Counted from the stretch's first letter, positions 23,090 to 37,140 are shown. The stretch is 64,000 nt of DNA from Sphagnum magellanicum (GCA_021904315.1 CM038914.1:23361065-23425064), one strand, 5' to 3'. Numbers and translations are program-made. The notes: generated by a model from the letters alone, not told the origin.

Positions 23090-26043
23090 GAATACTAAAT
23101 GAGCATGCTACTGACATTCAGTCCCAGTAAGATTTGGGTTAATATATGGTTTTGTCTCACTTATATGAATAATGGTATAATGAATTCTGTAAGATCAAAT
23201 GGAAAACGCTATGTAAATTTTGTGAGCGTGAAATGTGACTATACATGTCGCTTAACATGAAGGCGAAATTGTGGCTTAAAATAGAAAAATGTCTTGCATT
23301 TATAAACAATAGCGAACCCATAAAGAATTTCAAAAAACTATGTCCACCAATTGCAAAGACAAAACTCAAAAAGTCACAAAATTTTGTAGTTGTGTACCAA
23401 GTAGGGGAATCGAACACCAATGCATATGTTGGATTCTCCTCAAATAATAGGATGGTGGATTTACATATAGAACTGCATTGGTGTCCCTGAACCATGTGTT
23501 AGCATCCACAATTGTGAATTAACATCATGACTGCAATCCGTATGCAGTCCACCTTGCTCCACTCCTAAATCACATTGTAGAATGCAAATGTCTCAAGCTG
23601 GCAAAAGTATTTGTGCATACATTTGAACCGCTAGGTGAAGTATGCAAAAGTGTTGCACATAAGTTTGAACCCCTCAACCTAGAGGTTTCGTTATTTGATT
23701 GCAAAGCTTGGATTTCATAACATTGAGGGAAGAGAATGTTCTCTCATCCTCAACACTTCCAAAACAATGACAATGTAAAGTTTTTCAAAGTTCAAAAACT
23801 CTAATAGGCGATGGTTGATAGTTTGGCTAGATTAATTGAGCCCCCAATCTAGAGGTCTAACGTTGGGTGCAATCACATTATAGTGAGCCAAAGGTGTCCC
23901 TTGAGTTGAGTGCTTAATTTGCATATTTTTAAAAATATTCTTGATTTTCATGATTTGTAAGTTGAAATGAATCATTCATCTTTTTACAACTCAATAAAAT
24001 AAAATATTATATTAAATTTAATATTAAAAAATTGTCAAAAATATGCCATTTTCAGAAAATTTCAAGTTATTTAAAAAAGTCCTTTAAGTAGCAAAAACAT
24101 TTATTAGAAGTCTTTTTAAAAAGTGATTTTGAGTCTAATCACAATTGAATGAATCAATGAAATTACTAATTTAAAGGATGGTGGGTCTTTTTGTAATGCT
24201 TTTAATTTTTTCATAGAAAGGAATTTTTTGATGATTTTCTTTGCAACTAGTTATTAAACATGCTTAGAATTATATTGATACATTACATGTTCACTTTTGA
24301 TCATTGTTGAATATATGCAATTTAAAAAATAAAATGTATCTGTATGTTTTGTTTTGAAAAATGACTATAATTTCAAATCAAATCAAAACATGTTGATTGT
24401 TCTAGGGTTTAGTTTCTTATATTATAAGCTACAATTTGTTTTTATATGTCATTTTCATTACACCCCATTTACAAGGTTTTTGAAAATTTAAAACATAATT
24501 TGAATTGATCAAAATTTTAATTTTCACATCATTTAAATATGAATGTTTTTTGAATGTGTGTAGTAGGTTATTATCATCTTAATTTTTTACTTAAAGGAGT
24601 CCTTAACTAGTCCTTTGTAAAATTGTCTATATGTAATCCAACTATTGTTCAAGTTTAAAAGTCTTTTATATAAACCATAACTTGAAATTAAATTAAACGA
24701 ATTTTTAATTCAATTCCTTAACAATTAAAGTTCTAGTTACATAAATGGTTGAATTATCTTTGATCATTTGTAGATTTAAAGTGTTATAAGTACTTGTTGA
24801 GGATTCATTTTGATGGAAACATGTTAATCCATCTTATTCTTATGTTCTTAAAAGTTTTTCATTTAGATGAGCTTTGGAAGTTAACAATGTTTTAGGTGAT
24901 GTAACTTAGGTGAAGTTGCCATATAGTTGTATGTCAATTGTGACATAGCTTCAATGTTTCGAATAATGGATAAAGTTGATAGGGTTTGGATAGCAAAATG
25001 TGATGTGCCATGTAATGCACACCAATGAAATAAAGAGCATGCTTCCCCTTTAATTGAATAATGACCATTATTTTTGTGCCTTGAAATATGGTGATACCAT
25101 CTACACCAAAGCACATAAGCTTGGAGACAATGCCATGCTCAGATACGCCCCTATATCAAAATTTCAAGAAACTACAACAAAATGTTAAAAAAATTCAAAA
25201 CCAGAACCTTTTATCACCCTCTCCAAGTTTAACAATATGAGTACCTGCCTTCAATTTTACACCACATACTTGTATACACTTATCCAAGACTGATTAACAA
25301 TAGAAGTTACTTCATCACAAGATATAAACAATAAATTTGGTTGATCGCACAACAATTTTGACCATGTTACCCAACCAATAGAATCAATCTATTGTTTTCA
25401 AGGATTATTCAAAACCTTCAAGAAAATAAAAGAACCTTGCAACCACACACGTCACACACATAATTTTTCCTTATTGTGCCAAACATCATTTCATTTTTCA
25501 TGTTCTAATTACTTGGGCATTAGGAGAAACCACCAAATGGCACACAATGTCTTGTTATGGTGGTTTTCTATTTACCATTATGTTTCTATATATCATCCAA
25601 CTTAGGCATTAAAGGTTTGTTTCTACTTTTTATAGATGAGCAAACCTTGCACTTTACCATGCACATTTTGTCATTTTCTCTAGTAGCAAGCTTTGCATTG
25701 GGTAGTTTGGTTGTTCAAGAGTCTTGGAAGACCTTTTGAATTTTCCCATTCTACTTTTTGTTTCTTTTCTACTTAAGGCTTGCAAGGTGTTGCATTTAAA
25801 ATCCTTTCACCAAAGTTTGGTGTGTTGTTAAAGGAACACATAATGTTTGTTTGAAGATTAGTATATCAAAAAACTTAAACCATGGGGTAATAAATTTCTT
25901 TTGGTCAACCACCATATTGTGTGTAGAAGGGGAATCATCTAGAGGATTATCAATCAAATTCAAGATTGATTTTGAAGTTGTAGTCTTAATTTCATTAAAC
26001 AAAAGATAATATTTGAAATTAAAAGGAGATTGCATAGAGAGAC

Positions 26044-26331
26044 TACAATAAAATGTGGTTTTTTTTCACACATAGTTCATAACATGTGTGTGAGGTTAAT
26101 TTTGTGGTTTCATCCATTACAATATACAATATATGGTGCATATTACATTAAAATTGCAATTTGACATTAGTTAGATGTTTGTGTATGATGTGCAACAACT
26201 TAACATGAAATTGCAATTTTGATGTAATATATGGCAATTATACATTGTAATAGATGATATAACAAAATTCACCTCATAAGTGTGAAAAGTCATGGCCTAT
26301 TATGTGAGAAAAATCACATTCTATTATAATG
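26044..26331. mobile_element. Foldback MITE with long inverted arms (left unit)
   Basis: Two imperfect inverted arms of roughly 115-130 bp meet near the middle: TACATTAAAATTGCAATTTG faces AAATTGCAATTTTGATGTA, and TCCATTACAATATACAA faces TTATACATTGTAATAGATG. The counterpart at 43014-43307 keeps a longer outer arm (CACATAATAGGCCAT facing ATGGCTTATTATGTG) that is partly deleted here. No coding capacity. Confidence 0.7.
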
Positions 26332-28359
26332 AGATATGAGATATGGAGTGGAGAAACTAGTTTTGAATTTGGTAGTAAACCCTAATTGCACATATACATA
26401 AAAAAACCCCAAATTAAATGAACAAAATACACATGAAGCAAAATGCTCAACAAAAGAACCAAATCACACAAAAGGATGCAAAACCAAAATGTTGACAATT
26501 CATTTTTATTGTTATTAACAAAGCTTACTCAACCTTGTACTCAAAATCACATAGCAAAGAAAATATTTACCTATCAATTCTGCATGGACCTATTTGCATA
26601 CCCTAACAAAATTTCACCACATAATGAAATTTCACCCCATATCAACATTGTATTAAGAAAACAACTATTCCTTAAATCAAAATCAAGGTCTCCAAGTTTG
26701 GAATTTGAACATTGATGAGTTAAATAGAGCCATTTTGATGCCATACTCAATGCACTCATTCAAGAAAATGAAGGTACCATTATAGGTGGTGGTTCACCTT
26801 GTTCCTAAAAGGTACATTTAGAAAGGAATTTCATTTCCTAGAGGGAGGTTTCTTAAGGTTCGTTTCCATTAGGTTGATGTGATTACTAACACATCCTAAT
26901 GAAAAGGCGTTGTTTCTTCTTACAGGAACATGCACTTTTCATTGGAGAGCTACAATTAAGCAAAACATTTCTAGGTAATGAATGTTGGGAACATTTCATT
27001 TGTAGGGAATTATTTAAAGAATTAAAAAACACAATGTTCTAGTTTTAATAATGACATATGGTGATTTCATAATTTGATTTAAAGCTTTTAGAAATCTGCA
27101 TTTGGTCAATGCGTGATGAATAGAGATGTGAGGTGATTGTGAGCATGTCTATTTCAAACAAATGAAATGAAAAATTGATGTTGTAATGGATTTTATAATC
27201 ACAATGGCCTAATAGAAATAGGTTTTTAGAAGCTATAATTAATATGAGAAATGATAAATTTGAAACTAGAGACCTTAATTTAGTTTTTGACATGATATAT
27301 CTTATATTTAAAACTTAAAGAAAACCCACAATGTTTTGCAATTTTCACCATAGTGTTAAAAGTTACTTTTTGTGGTGAATTTTCACAACTTGGTGACCAA
27401 AAAAAAAGTGTGAATTCAACAAAAAGGATTTTTTGGGAAAAAATCATCTAATGTGGTCATATTTCTTTTGAAAACACTATATTGAGACAACAATTTCCAA
27501 CATGTTGCCAAAATATAACATGATTCCTAAATGTTTTTGGTTTTTATCCATATTTTGAAAAAAAAAATCTAAAATTGCCATATTCAGAGAATATGTTTCA
27601 ACATGCATTTTAGGGAATTCCCCTATTAACAATTAGTTTTACAACTAATTTTTAGTTGCAAATGCCACATGTAATTACTACAATGTCTAATCACCATAGA
27701 CAAGTTGCATAAGAATTTTAATCACAAAAGACATTATGTGGTGCACCCAATTGAAATTGCAATTGCATTGAGGTGTGATTAATATCGATCTTTCATCTAA
27801 CTAACATTTAGCCATGATCATTTGCGACTAGTTTTATGATTAGTTTCATGACTAAGAAGTGTAGTCGCATATGACGATGTAGCATGGTCATTTGTGATTG
27901 GGTTTACAACTATAAAATGTACTCACATGATGTGTTTCATAGTTGATTAGGATGTATCCACATGGCAATAATCCATGCAATAATCCTAGGTTAGTTTAAA
28001 CTACGTTCGAATAGGCAACCTAACATAAGTTAACCAAGTAGGCATGCTTAGGATAGGTAAATGGGTCTAGGTTATAAGTTTAGGTAAGTAAGTAAGATTT
28101 TAGATTTTATTTTCGTGGTCATAAGCCTTTTGAGTGGCTTATTTCAAATGACACATGCACTTTGAATGTCTATAGTGCATACCATGAGTAGTCCTTTCTT
28201 TCACTTAAACATATATTTTACAAAATTCAATTTATAGATAGGATATGAGATAAATTCTAATGAAAGAAACACTACAACCCTATGTAACATTATCACATTA
28301 TTTGTTTTGTGCACAAAAATGCTATCACATATTCACACAATAAAATATTTACTATTCAG

Positions 28360-29335
28360 CCTACTTATTTACTACCTATTACTTACTATCTAGCCTATAT
28401 AATAAATCAATTACTTAGTTTACCTACTTAATTAATTACTTTTTCACCCCAAACTATTATTAACTATTTTCGGCTATTTTCAACTAATCTAGGTTGTTTC
28501 ACCTTAGGCCGTTTTAGGCTATTTTATTTTTAATTATTTTTAATTATTTCACGTTATTTCATTTAAGGTTATTTTAGGCTATTCTACCCTAGGTCATATT
28601 CAATTATTTTATGTTATTCCATTTTAGGCTATTTTATGATATTCTACCCTAGTTTATATGTTATTCCACCTTAGGTTATCTAAGTTATTTCACTTTAAAG
28701 TATTTTAAATTATTATATCTTAATCCATTTTCAACTATTTTATGTTATTCCATTGTAGTTTAATTTTTGCTGTTTTAGGTTATTCTACTTTAGGCTGTTC
28801 CACCTTAGGTTATTTTAGGTTATTCTATCTAAAATTATTTTGCTTACTTTCTTTTTCCACCCTAAGTTTTTTTAACTATTATATACTATTTTAGTTTTAA
28901 ATATTTTTTATTATTTTCAACTATTCCACCATAAGCTATTATAGGGTATTGTATCTTAAGTTATTTTCAATTATTTTAGGTTATTTTAGGTTATTATAGG
29001 ATATTCCACCCTATAACATTTAAGATTATTTGTAATTAGGTTATTTTGGGATATTCTAGGCTATTCCACCCTATAACATTTAAGATTATTTGTTGTTATT
29101 TTAGGCTATTTCATTTAAAATTATTTTAGGTTATTTTGTCCTAGGCTAGTTTTGGTTATTCTATTTTAGTCCACTTTGAAATATTTTAAACTATTCCACC
29201 TCAAGCTATTGCAGGCTATTTTGTGTTATTCCAACCTAGGTTATTTTTGGCTATTTTTGACTATTTTAGGTTATTTGAGACTATTCTACCCTAGGATATT
29301 TTTGATTATTTTAGGTTACTCTATTTTGGTTATTA
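28360..29335. repeat. Degenerate short-unit array downstream of copy A
   Basis: About 1 kb of diverged copies of units such as TTATTTTAGGCTATTCCACC and CCCTAGGTTATTTT, mostly in one orientation. It runs opposite to most of the array at 13830-14435, so the two form inverted blocks on either side of the DLH gene. The counterpart is at 45420-46245. No spacer-repeat regularity is present. Confidence 0.75.
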
Positions 29336-30120
29336 CAAAAAAATGATAAAAAAAATAAAAATGCATAAATTGTAACATGTAAGAACCTTACTTATAAATA
29401 ATTATTACATTGAATTGATGTTCCATTCTAAAAAAATTAGAAAACAAATTGAAACCACTAAATTTAGTAATCCCATTTGTCTAAAAAAAATTCTCACTTG
29501 CACATGACCTTATGATGTTGAAAATTGAAAATCATGGTTTCTTTTCTATTGTTTCCATTGTTCTTTTGAAATTCTTAGAAACCTAACATACTTTACTATA
29601 CATTTAACTATTTTTTCACTCAAGAAAAAATAATTTAGACCACCAAATCCAATCATTTCATTAGTTATAACATATTTTTTTCGCATTTAGACACATGTAC
29701 ATTTGTAACTATGATTTGTAATCATAACTCAAGTTGAATAAAATGTCACATGGTGATTAATCACTTATGAACCACATCATTAATCACAAAACAACTATAT
29801 GAAAAAGGCATATATATATATATTTTAAAAAACAAAAGATATGCATCCAGATATTAAAACAAACATGTCACCACCCCAACTCCACACACCTAGAAGCTTG
29901 TTGTAGCTTGATTAGTAATATAGTGCCCATAAAATTGTTGCAACTTGATCACAACAAAATATTATGCCCAAAAAGTTGGAACCTCATTAACAACAAAAAC
30001 ATAACGCCCAAATAGTTGTTGTAATTTCATCATTAATATAAACATAGTGCTCAAAAGAAGCCCAAGAAAATAAAAAAACTTGTTGCAACTTCATCAACAA
30101 TAATAACACACTTAAAAGCC

Positions 30121-30130
30121 TTAGTGTGTT
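30121..30130. other. Filler at the tandem duplication junction
   Basis: Sequence matching the right edge (to about 51405) stops at 30120, and sequence matching the left edge (from 10915) starts at 30131. The intervening bases TTAGTGTGTT match neither edge well (the first four could be edge sequence with one change). With the following A they complete AGTGTGTTA, an inverted copy of TAACACACT just upstream (about 30103-30112), as if copied by snap-back synthesis during end joining. Confidence 0.7.
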
Positions 30131-33100
30131 AACAAAGAGCCATATATGATGACATCATAGATTGCAAACAAAATTTTCCACATGAACCTTTACAACTTTT
30201 TCTTATCAGAATAGCAAGAACATGAAAAACATTCACTTTGAAGGTGATAGTTCAAGGTTTATTTAGAATTTACTATTAAGAATTAAATTTTGATCCACTT
30301 AAAATTAAATACTAAATACTTATGACTTTCATAGGTAAAGTTGCTTTCAATATAGGTGGATTAACCATACATTCTACCTTGAATATGGGTGTTGGCATGG
30401 TAGGGTGGACCATTTTTTGCATCACAAGGGTAATTTTTCTATAGTGGGTGTGATTGCAAATGTTATGGCTTATTACATGTGTTGGGTTTGGTTAATAAGG
30501 ATTCATTTTCAAATAATTGAGTTTAATATTTCAATACTGGTGCAATTTTTTTTAATGCAAAAAACATAAAATCCCAAGAGCTATGGACTTTTGAAATTGA
30601 AAAACTAGGGTGTAACGCCAACTACAATTAGGCTAATGGATTTTAATTTGGTTCAATGATGGATCTAGAATTTTTTTTAAGGAATTAATTTCAAAGTGGA
30701 AGTGTATTAATAAAAAAAATGCAAAAGAGTTTTACATCATATGAATTGAGAGTATTACACTATGGACTTTTGAATGTTGAAAAAACATATGTTATTTTTA
30801 AAAGTGTATAACATATGTAAAAAAATTGTTTTGAATTGAAATTTTGTAGACTTATATAAATCACTAATGTTTACAATGCACAAATCACATATGGAAAAAA
30901 AATGCTAAGAATGGATAGATATCATCTTGTTATCATCTTGTGTCAACACTATGCACATTGTAAAACCTACAAATTGGACTTTGGGCCAAATTCTTTTTTG
31001 GTCAGGTTTGGGTCCACCAAACCATGCTAAGCCCCATATATCAATTAATCAATCACTTTCAAATCTTGAAAAAAGATTTTTTGAATTATTAAACAATTGA
31101 ATGTAAGTCATTATGAACAAATACCTTGTGGTCATTGATGAAATTTCACTAGTTGGAGCAAGAATGTTAAATTCTATAGATCAAACACTTTAAACAATCA
31201 GACACATTCACAATAAACCTTTTGCAAACCTTGGCATCATCTTGATTGGAGATTTTTTACCAAGTTATTCTAGTACAAGACATTTGGGTTTTTTAAAAAT
31301 CAAAACATAATCTCAATGCAATATAACAATTAACCTTTGGCAAGAACATGTCAAGTGCTATGAACTAATTGTTTCATGACAAAATGATGGTCAATTTATA
31401 TAAATCCTTAATAGATTTTGAATAGCCTCTCAAAATAACCATGATATTGACATAATAAACATTTTATCTTTATGCCCCTTTTTGATTATGCAACCATACC
31501 TTATTATGTACAAACAAAGCTACAAATCATCACAATTATGTAATATTAAATAAAATGGTAGGTCCCACAAATACATTTCAAACTATTGATATACATTATC
31601 GTTCATTACACATAATTGATGCAAACAAGATTGTAAGGTTACATACAAAATTGTGTTAAAACAAACATGTTAGTATATCTATGTGTGGGTGATTACTTGA
31701 CCTATGATGGGTTTGTTAATGGAGTTGATGGATTATTTTAAACCACATCATCATTTAATGATAAAAATATATTTATACAAAGTCCTCAAATATAATTATA
31801 GGACAATTGACTCATCATAAAAACATGTTCTTATATGATGATATAGATATTGAAAAAGATTTGACTCCAATAGGCTCAATTGTCAAGCAAATATAAGTTG
31901 GAAAAACTCAAAACCATTTGGTCACAAGGACATAGTTTCTCATTCAACTTGTTGCAAGAACAATCCATAAATGTCAAGGTTTGTCATTAGATGACATGGC
32001 ATTTGATTACAAAACATGACCTTATTTACATTATTCTTTCTTTTGTTTAAAACCAAAAAAACATTATATGTACTTGGCTTTTTACATCACAAAAATTTTC
32101 ATGTAGATGTTTGTGTTGTTAAAAAAATGTCTAAGTTGAGGTCAAATGTTAAATGGGAGTTTTTAATTCCAAAGTTGTTCAAAGTCATTATGCATTTCAC
32201 ATTTGATTATCCAAAGCTTCAACATAAATTTCTATAAAAAAATTATATTAATATAAAAGGTAACCATAATCTTCAAACATCCCCTATATTATGTTTACGA
32301 ATTCCACCAATACATTAATAAAATTAAATATGATTACCTTGTGGCTTTTAATGGGCATGGAAATGTTTAGACATGGAGACATTGAACATCGTATACCATT
32401 AAATTCATATGAAGTTACAACATGCAATGGATTTGAAATTATTGATGTTACTTTCAATCAAAATACACCAAAAAAAAATCCATGTCCTAAGTGTATAAAC
32501 TAGTGCAAAAGTGAAGTGTAATTCACTAGCTTAAATCATTATGAGACTTCAAAAGTGAAATAAGTTTGCCCCACTTTAGTGATTTCACCTTGCTTAAAGT
32601 TATTTCAGTATAAGGTCATTATGTTAACCTCATGTTTCATTACTATTTGACATAATTCACTACTAATTGAAATAATTCAGTATAATAATAATAATTTTTT
32701 ATTTTTATGTTGTTCTTTTCAATATTATAGGCTACTTTAGGTTATACCCTATATCATTTTAAGCTAACCTAGGTTATTCTAAGTTATACCCTAATTTATT
32801 ATAAATTAGTATAGGTTATTATAAATTATTATACATTAAGTTATATCCTAAACCATTGTACATTATTGTACCTTAAGGTATCATAGGTTGTACCTTAACT
32901 TATTATAAACTTTTAACTTTGGGTTATTTTAAGTTAAACTATTTGAGTAACCCTAGAATATAATTTAAGTTATTTTACTTTAAATTATTATATGTTATTT
33001 TAAGTTATGCCTTAAATTATTCAAGGTCATTCATAACAATTAATAATCACCTATGATGAAATAACCTAAAATAACTCATAGTATAATAACTTAAAACAAC

Positions 33101-36023
33101 CAAAAATAGCTTGTGGTATAATAACCTAAAACTACCAAGAACAACCTATAACAAAATAGTCTAAAATATTAAAAAAACCTGAAATAGCCAACAATTACTT
33201 ACGATAAAATAACTAAGAATAACCTATAATAGGATAAGCAAAAATAACATGTAACAAAATAAATAAATAAATAAATAAATAAATAACATATGGTAAAATA
33301 ACCTACAATAACCAATAATAAACCTACAATAAAATAGGCAATGATAGCTTATGATAAAATAACTTAGAACAACCAAGAAGACCTTACAATAAAATAACCA
33401 ATAATAACTTATAGTAAAATAATATAAAATAACCTATGATAAAATAAATAATAATAGTCAATTGTAAAATAATCTAGAATAACCAAAAGGAACTTATGGT
33501 ATAATCACTAAAATAACATATGATAAAATAACCAACAATAGCCTTTGATAAATAGTTTAGAATAGTCAAGAATAACCTACAAGAGAATAATTTAGAATAA
33601 ATAGAAATAGCCCATGGTAGAATAGCCTAAAATAACGTAGGGAAAAAAAAAAAGGTACATAATAATATGTGATGACAAAAAAATATCATTCATTTAAATA
33701 GTGATTTAATGGTTAAGGATTTGTTTTTTAGAAATGGAGGTGAGAGGAGATGGAAGGCTCAAACCTTCACACTTGCACCCTAGGTTGGTGGGTTAGGTGT
33801 TTAAGTGAGCTAGGTTCCTAATGTAGGCTAAGTAGCTTAATGAAGGTTCTTAGGTGTATAACTTAGGTTTCTAATTGACAATTAATGAATTTATTACTAA
33901 CGATTCAACTATTAGTAAATTTGATTAACTATTGGTGAATTCAATTAAATATTAATGAATTTGATTAGTGATTAGTGAATTGACTTATGCACAACAATTG
34001 GTCTTCATTTACTAATGGGTTGGTCACTTTCATGATGATAGATTTATTCATTTTCATTCAAAATTTAATGAAACAAATAGTGAACTTAGATGCATATTGG
34101 TGTAGTGATATCAATTTCACTTTATTCATTTGAAAAAATTCATGAAACTTTTAAACAATGTATTATTTAGAGCACAAAATTATTATATGATATTTATTAC
34201 AAGAAATTTTAATGTGAATATATTAAAGTTTATGGGACTGACACTTGATTCGTAATCACAAGACTTCACACATTTTATTTTTAAATTACAAAATCACATT
34301 GATACCACAAATAACAACTCCCTTCTTGATCACATTTGAACTCATGTTCAATGTAATGAACCAATTGTAAAATGCTCAAAAACTTATTGGCCGAATTACC
34401 ATAAACCTACTTACTTTGCATTCAAATTACCCAACCATGTTCCAAATTACAATCATGATCAAAATACATTTTGTTTTGTTTCAAATTTTCAATGTTACTA
34501 CCAACATATGTTGGTCTAATATACATGTTACACTTGGTATCAACAATGGTATCAAAAGGTCAAACCGGACTTGTCCTAGGTGAGGTTGATCTTAGTATTG
34601 CCCCGAGTATTAGGGTTTGAAAATATTAGGGAGAGACCAAACTAGTCTATTATTAGGGTTTAGAGGAACTTCATGTTCAACCCATCTTCACTCCTCTAGC
34701 ATCAACTTTTGTAATGGTGAATAAAAACATGGGGGTTGTGAGATTATGTTTACTAGGCATGGAGTAGGCTAACACCACTCCCCCATTTTTCAACATGATT
34801 TGAATGTAGATTGGAATTGTTTGAAATCAAAAAAGCCTTCAATTAAGGCTTAAGAATCCGTGAGAGACTCCATAGGTTACCATTAAACCCATATCTATGG
34901 TTACTACCTAACGACTTGACTTCATGGTATTTGATGTATAAAAGTTCTAAAGGAACAACAAATTTCAACACAAATGAAAGAGCTAATAAAATATGTTATT
35001 GATACCAATGTTCATTATATATATATTGGTTGGTACTACCGTTCATATATATATATATATGTATATGTATATATTGATACCATTTTATACCCAAGTCTTA
35101 ATGTGTGGGTTATTTATGTCAGTTGGTTTTTTGCTCCCACACACTTTCATTTTAGTCTTTTCTCTTGCACATTATCATGAACATGCACGAGTGAAGTGCG
35201 CCTCTCTTGCACCTTATCATGAACATGTGCAAGTCAGGTGCGTTCTTTCACACACACTATCATGAACATGATGTGTGTGAGTCAAGTGCATGATTCGTGG
35301 GAAGCACGTTGTTTTGTCGGAGGATGTGTGTCTTTCTTTTTATCTTTCTAGTTCTGTTTGACGAATGACAATGGATGAGGATGGATGGATGGATGGAATG
35401 ATAGACACGGAGAGAATATATCGATATTGCCGGGTCAAGTAGGTTGTGTGTGTATCTGCAACTTTGGAATGTGGCCATGTGATTTAAGACCAACTGTTGA
35501 TAAGTTACAAGCCAGCCTTTGTGTCTAACGAGTAATAAGTCGGCCTCGTTTACAATTAGTTGCGTACTAACCACAACTTGCAATGCCAAATAATCAGAAC
35601 TAGTGTGAACCCTGTGCACAATGCATAGGTGTGTTATTTCAACAATGTTTGGTTGATGTTTTTGGTTTTTTAAAAAAACTTTTTTTTTCAAACAACTATC
35701 TGTGGCCCGAGTGGCGTTCTCGGGAGGCGGGTTGATTGCCTCCAGGGCCTTGTCTGGTCCGGTCTAGGGTAGGGTGGTAGGTATTTAGGGTAATCATGTG
35801 GCTTGAACAGGTTCTGTGACCTAGGCTAGTAGGTACCTATTACCTACCCTACAAAGAATGGCGCGATGAAAGTCACAGACAAATTAACTGACAAACAGAC
35901 TTGCTGAATTAATATATTACATTTGGTGACTAGAAAACGAAAAAATCACATTTTTATGCATTTTGAAAAAATAGAGCCGACTTGTTAAATTTAGCCCCCC
36001 CCAAAAAGGAGAATCAAATTGGT
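30131..36023. other. AT-rich region upstream of DLH copy B
   Basis: No gene is recognised. The contents mirror 10915-15283 and 19010-19756: a degenerate short-unit array (32705-33635), the retroelement-like end (from 34494) and short tandem repeats (35166-35288). The segment 35289-36023 is absent from the left unit. It has a GATG microsatellite near 35375-35395 and a 143-codon minus-strand open frame (35260-35691) that resembles nothing known to me. Confidence 0.6.
32705..33635. repeat. Degenerate short-unit AT-rich array (right unit)
   Basis: Counterpart of 13500-14435, with the same internal switch from TAGGTTAT-type to ATAACCTA-type units. It also has an (AAAT)n run near 33258-33285 that the left unit lacks. 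Confidence 0.75.
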
Positions 36024-36189
36024 TCCCCCTTTCAACTCAAATTCTGGAGATGAAAATTTTGGAGGAACTTGTATATGGGTGGTTTTTTTATTATAATCTT
36101 CTGTAGCCCTCCTTTTTGTAAAATTTCAAAATTTGGAAATACCTCTTTATTTATTTTTAATAACTACCTTTCAGCTATTTAAAAAAAAA

Positions 36190-36620
36190 ATTATTTCACT
36201 TCTTTCCTTGCAGATTTTGACAAAAATTTAAGAAAAATCGCCAAAATTATTTTTTTCTGGTTATATATAGCCAGAAAGCTATATTAAAAGATAAAAGTGC
36301 TAAAATCAAGTGCTTTTTAGAGACTTTTCCAACAGCCAGAATTTGACGAAAATTTAAAGAGAAATCACCAATTTTTTTATTGTTTTTTTGCTGGCTATAT
36401 GTAGCCAGAAAGCTTTATTAATAGTGAAAAGGGCTAAAATCAAGTGCTTTCAACAGCTAGAATTTGACCAAAAATTAAAGAAAAATCACCAAATTTCTTA
36501 TTTTTTGTTGGCTATACATAGCCAGAAAGCTTGATTAAAAATTAAAAGTGCTAAAATCAAGTTCTTTTAGAGATTTTCAACAGCCAGAATTTGACCAAAA
36601 TTTAAGAAAAATTTCCAAAT
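36190..36620 (+). repeat. ~125-bp tandem repeat upstream of DLH copy B
   Basis: Counterpart of 19945-20360, about 3.3 units, ending about 700 bp before the copy B start codon. Confidence 0.75.
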
Positions 36621-37140
36621 TTCAGCACATGGTTCAAGTAGGGGTAGCCAAAAAAAGAAGAAGAAGGATGTTTAACAAATTTTTCTTTCATGTTTAGCTT
36701 GTAGTAGCCAAATTTGGCTAAATCTCCCTGCAGATCATCCCCACTTTTGGCTACATCACAAAATTGACGAAAACAATCCACTGGCCCGCATACCATTCAT
36801 CCATAACCCTAAAATGGAAGCCTCCAGGAAGAAGCCTCTCCGTAAGCTTCCCTCGCGCTTTCGCGAGGAGGCGCAAATCTGTACAGTTGCAGTCCCGGTG
36901 TTTGTTGCGCAAAAGCTGTACAGTTGCAGTCCCGGTGTTTGTCGATCTTTGCTTTTGGTGGCTGAATTTTCGCAACACTTGGAGAACTTGTTTGTCAGAA
37001 AATGATAAAACCACCACGAAAGTTTTGTGATTTTAACGAATTACAAAAAAAAAATTGGAAATTTTTTTGCTTCCCGTCAAGGGCTTTGTGGCTGTGGCTC
37101 TCGAGTATCTAGATCTTGTTGTTTTTGTATCCTGGAGATC

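Larger units (their letters stand above)
23090..29793. other. AT-rich region downstream of DLH copy A
   Basis: No further gene is recognised. It holds a possible minus-strand tRNA-like B-box near 23400-23420 (GGTGTTCGATTCCCC on the minus strand), a segment at about 24130-24760 that recurs inside the decayed DLH copy at about 49140-49670, a long inverted repeat (26044-26331), and a degenerate short-unit array (28360-29335). The whole stretch is repeated at about 40006-46545. Confidence 0.6.
10915..30120. repeat. Left unit of a ~20-kb tandem segmental duplication
   Basis: Collinear with 30131 to about 51405. Matching blocks are 10915-15283 with 30131-34493; 19010-19756 with 34494-35288; about 19757-23086 with about 36024-39331; 23087-29800 with about 40006-46545; and about 29801-30120 with 51091-51405. 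Identity is high by eye (single substitutions every few tens of bases). This unit holds DLH copy A. Relative to the right unit it lacks about 0.73 kb upstream of the gene, about 0.67 kb at the gene's 3' end, and about 4.5 kb carrying the decayed DLH copy. It alone keeps 15284-19009. Confidence 0.93.

Noticed and set aside
28360..29335. CRISPR-like array of short repeats
   Set aside because: The units are degenerate and variable in length, with no unique spacers and no associated genes, in a plant nuclear context.
35260..35691. 143-codon minus-strand open frame
   Set aside because: It has no recognisable domain, is absent from the left unit, and begins in low-complexity poly-T/A. It could not be told from chance.
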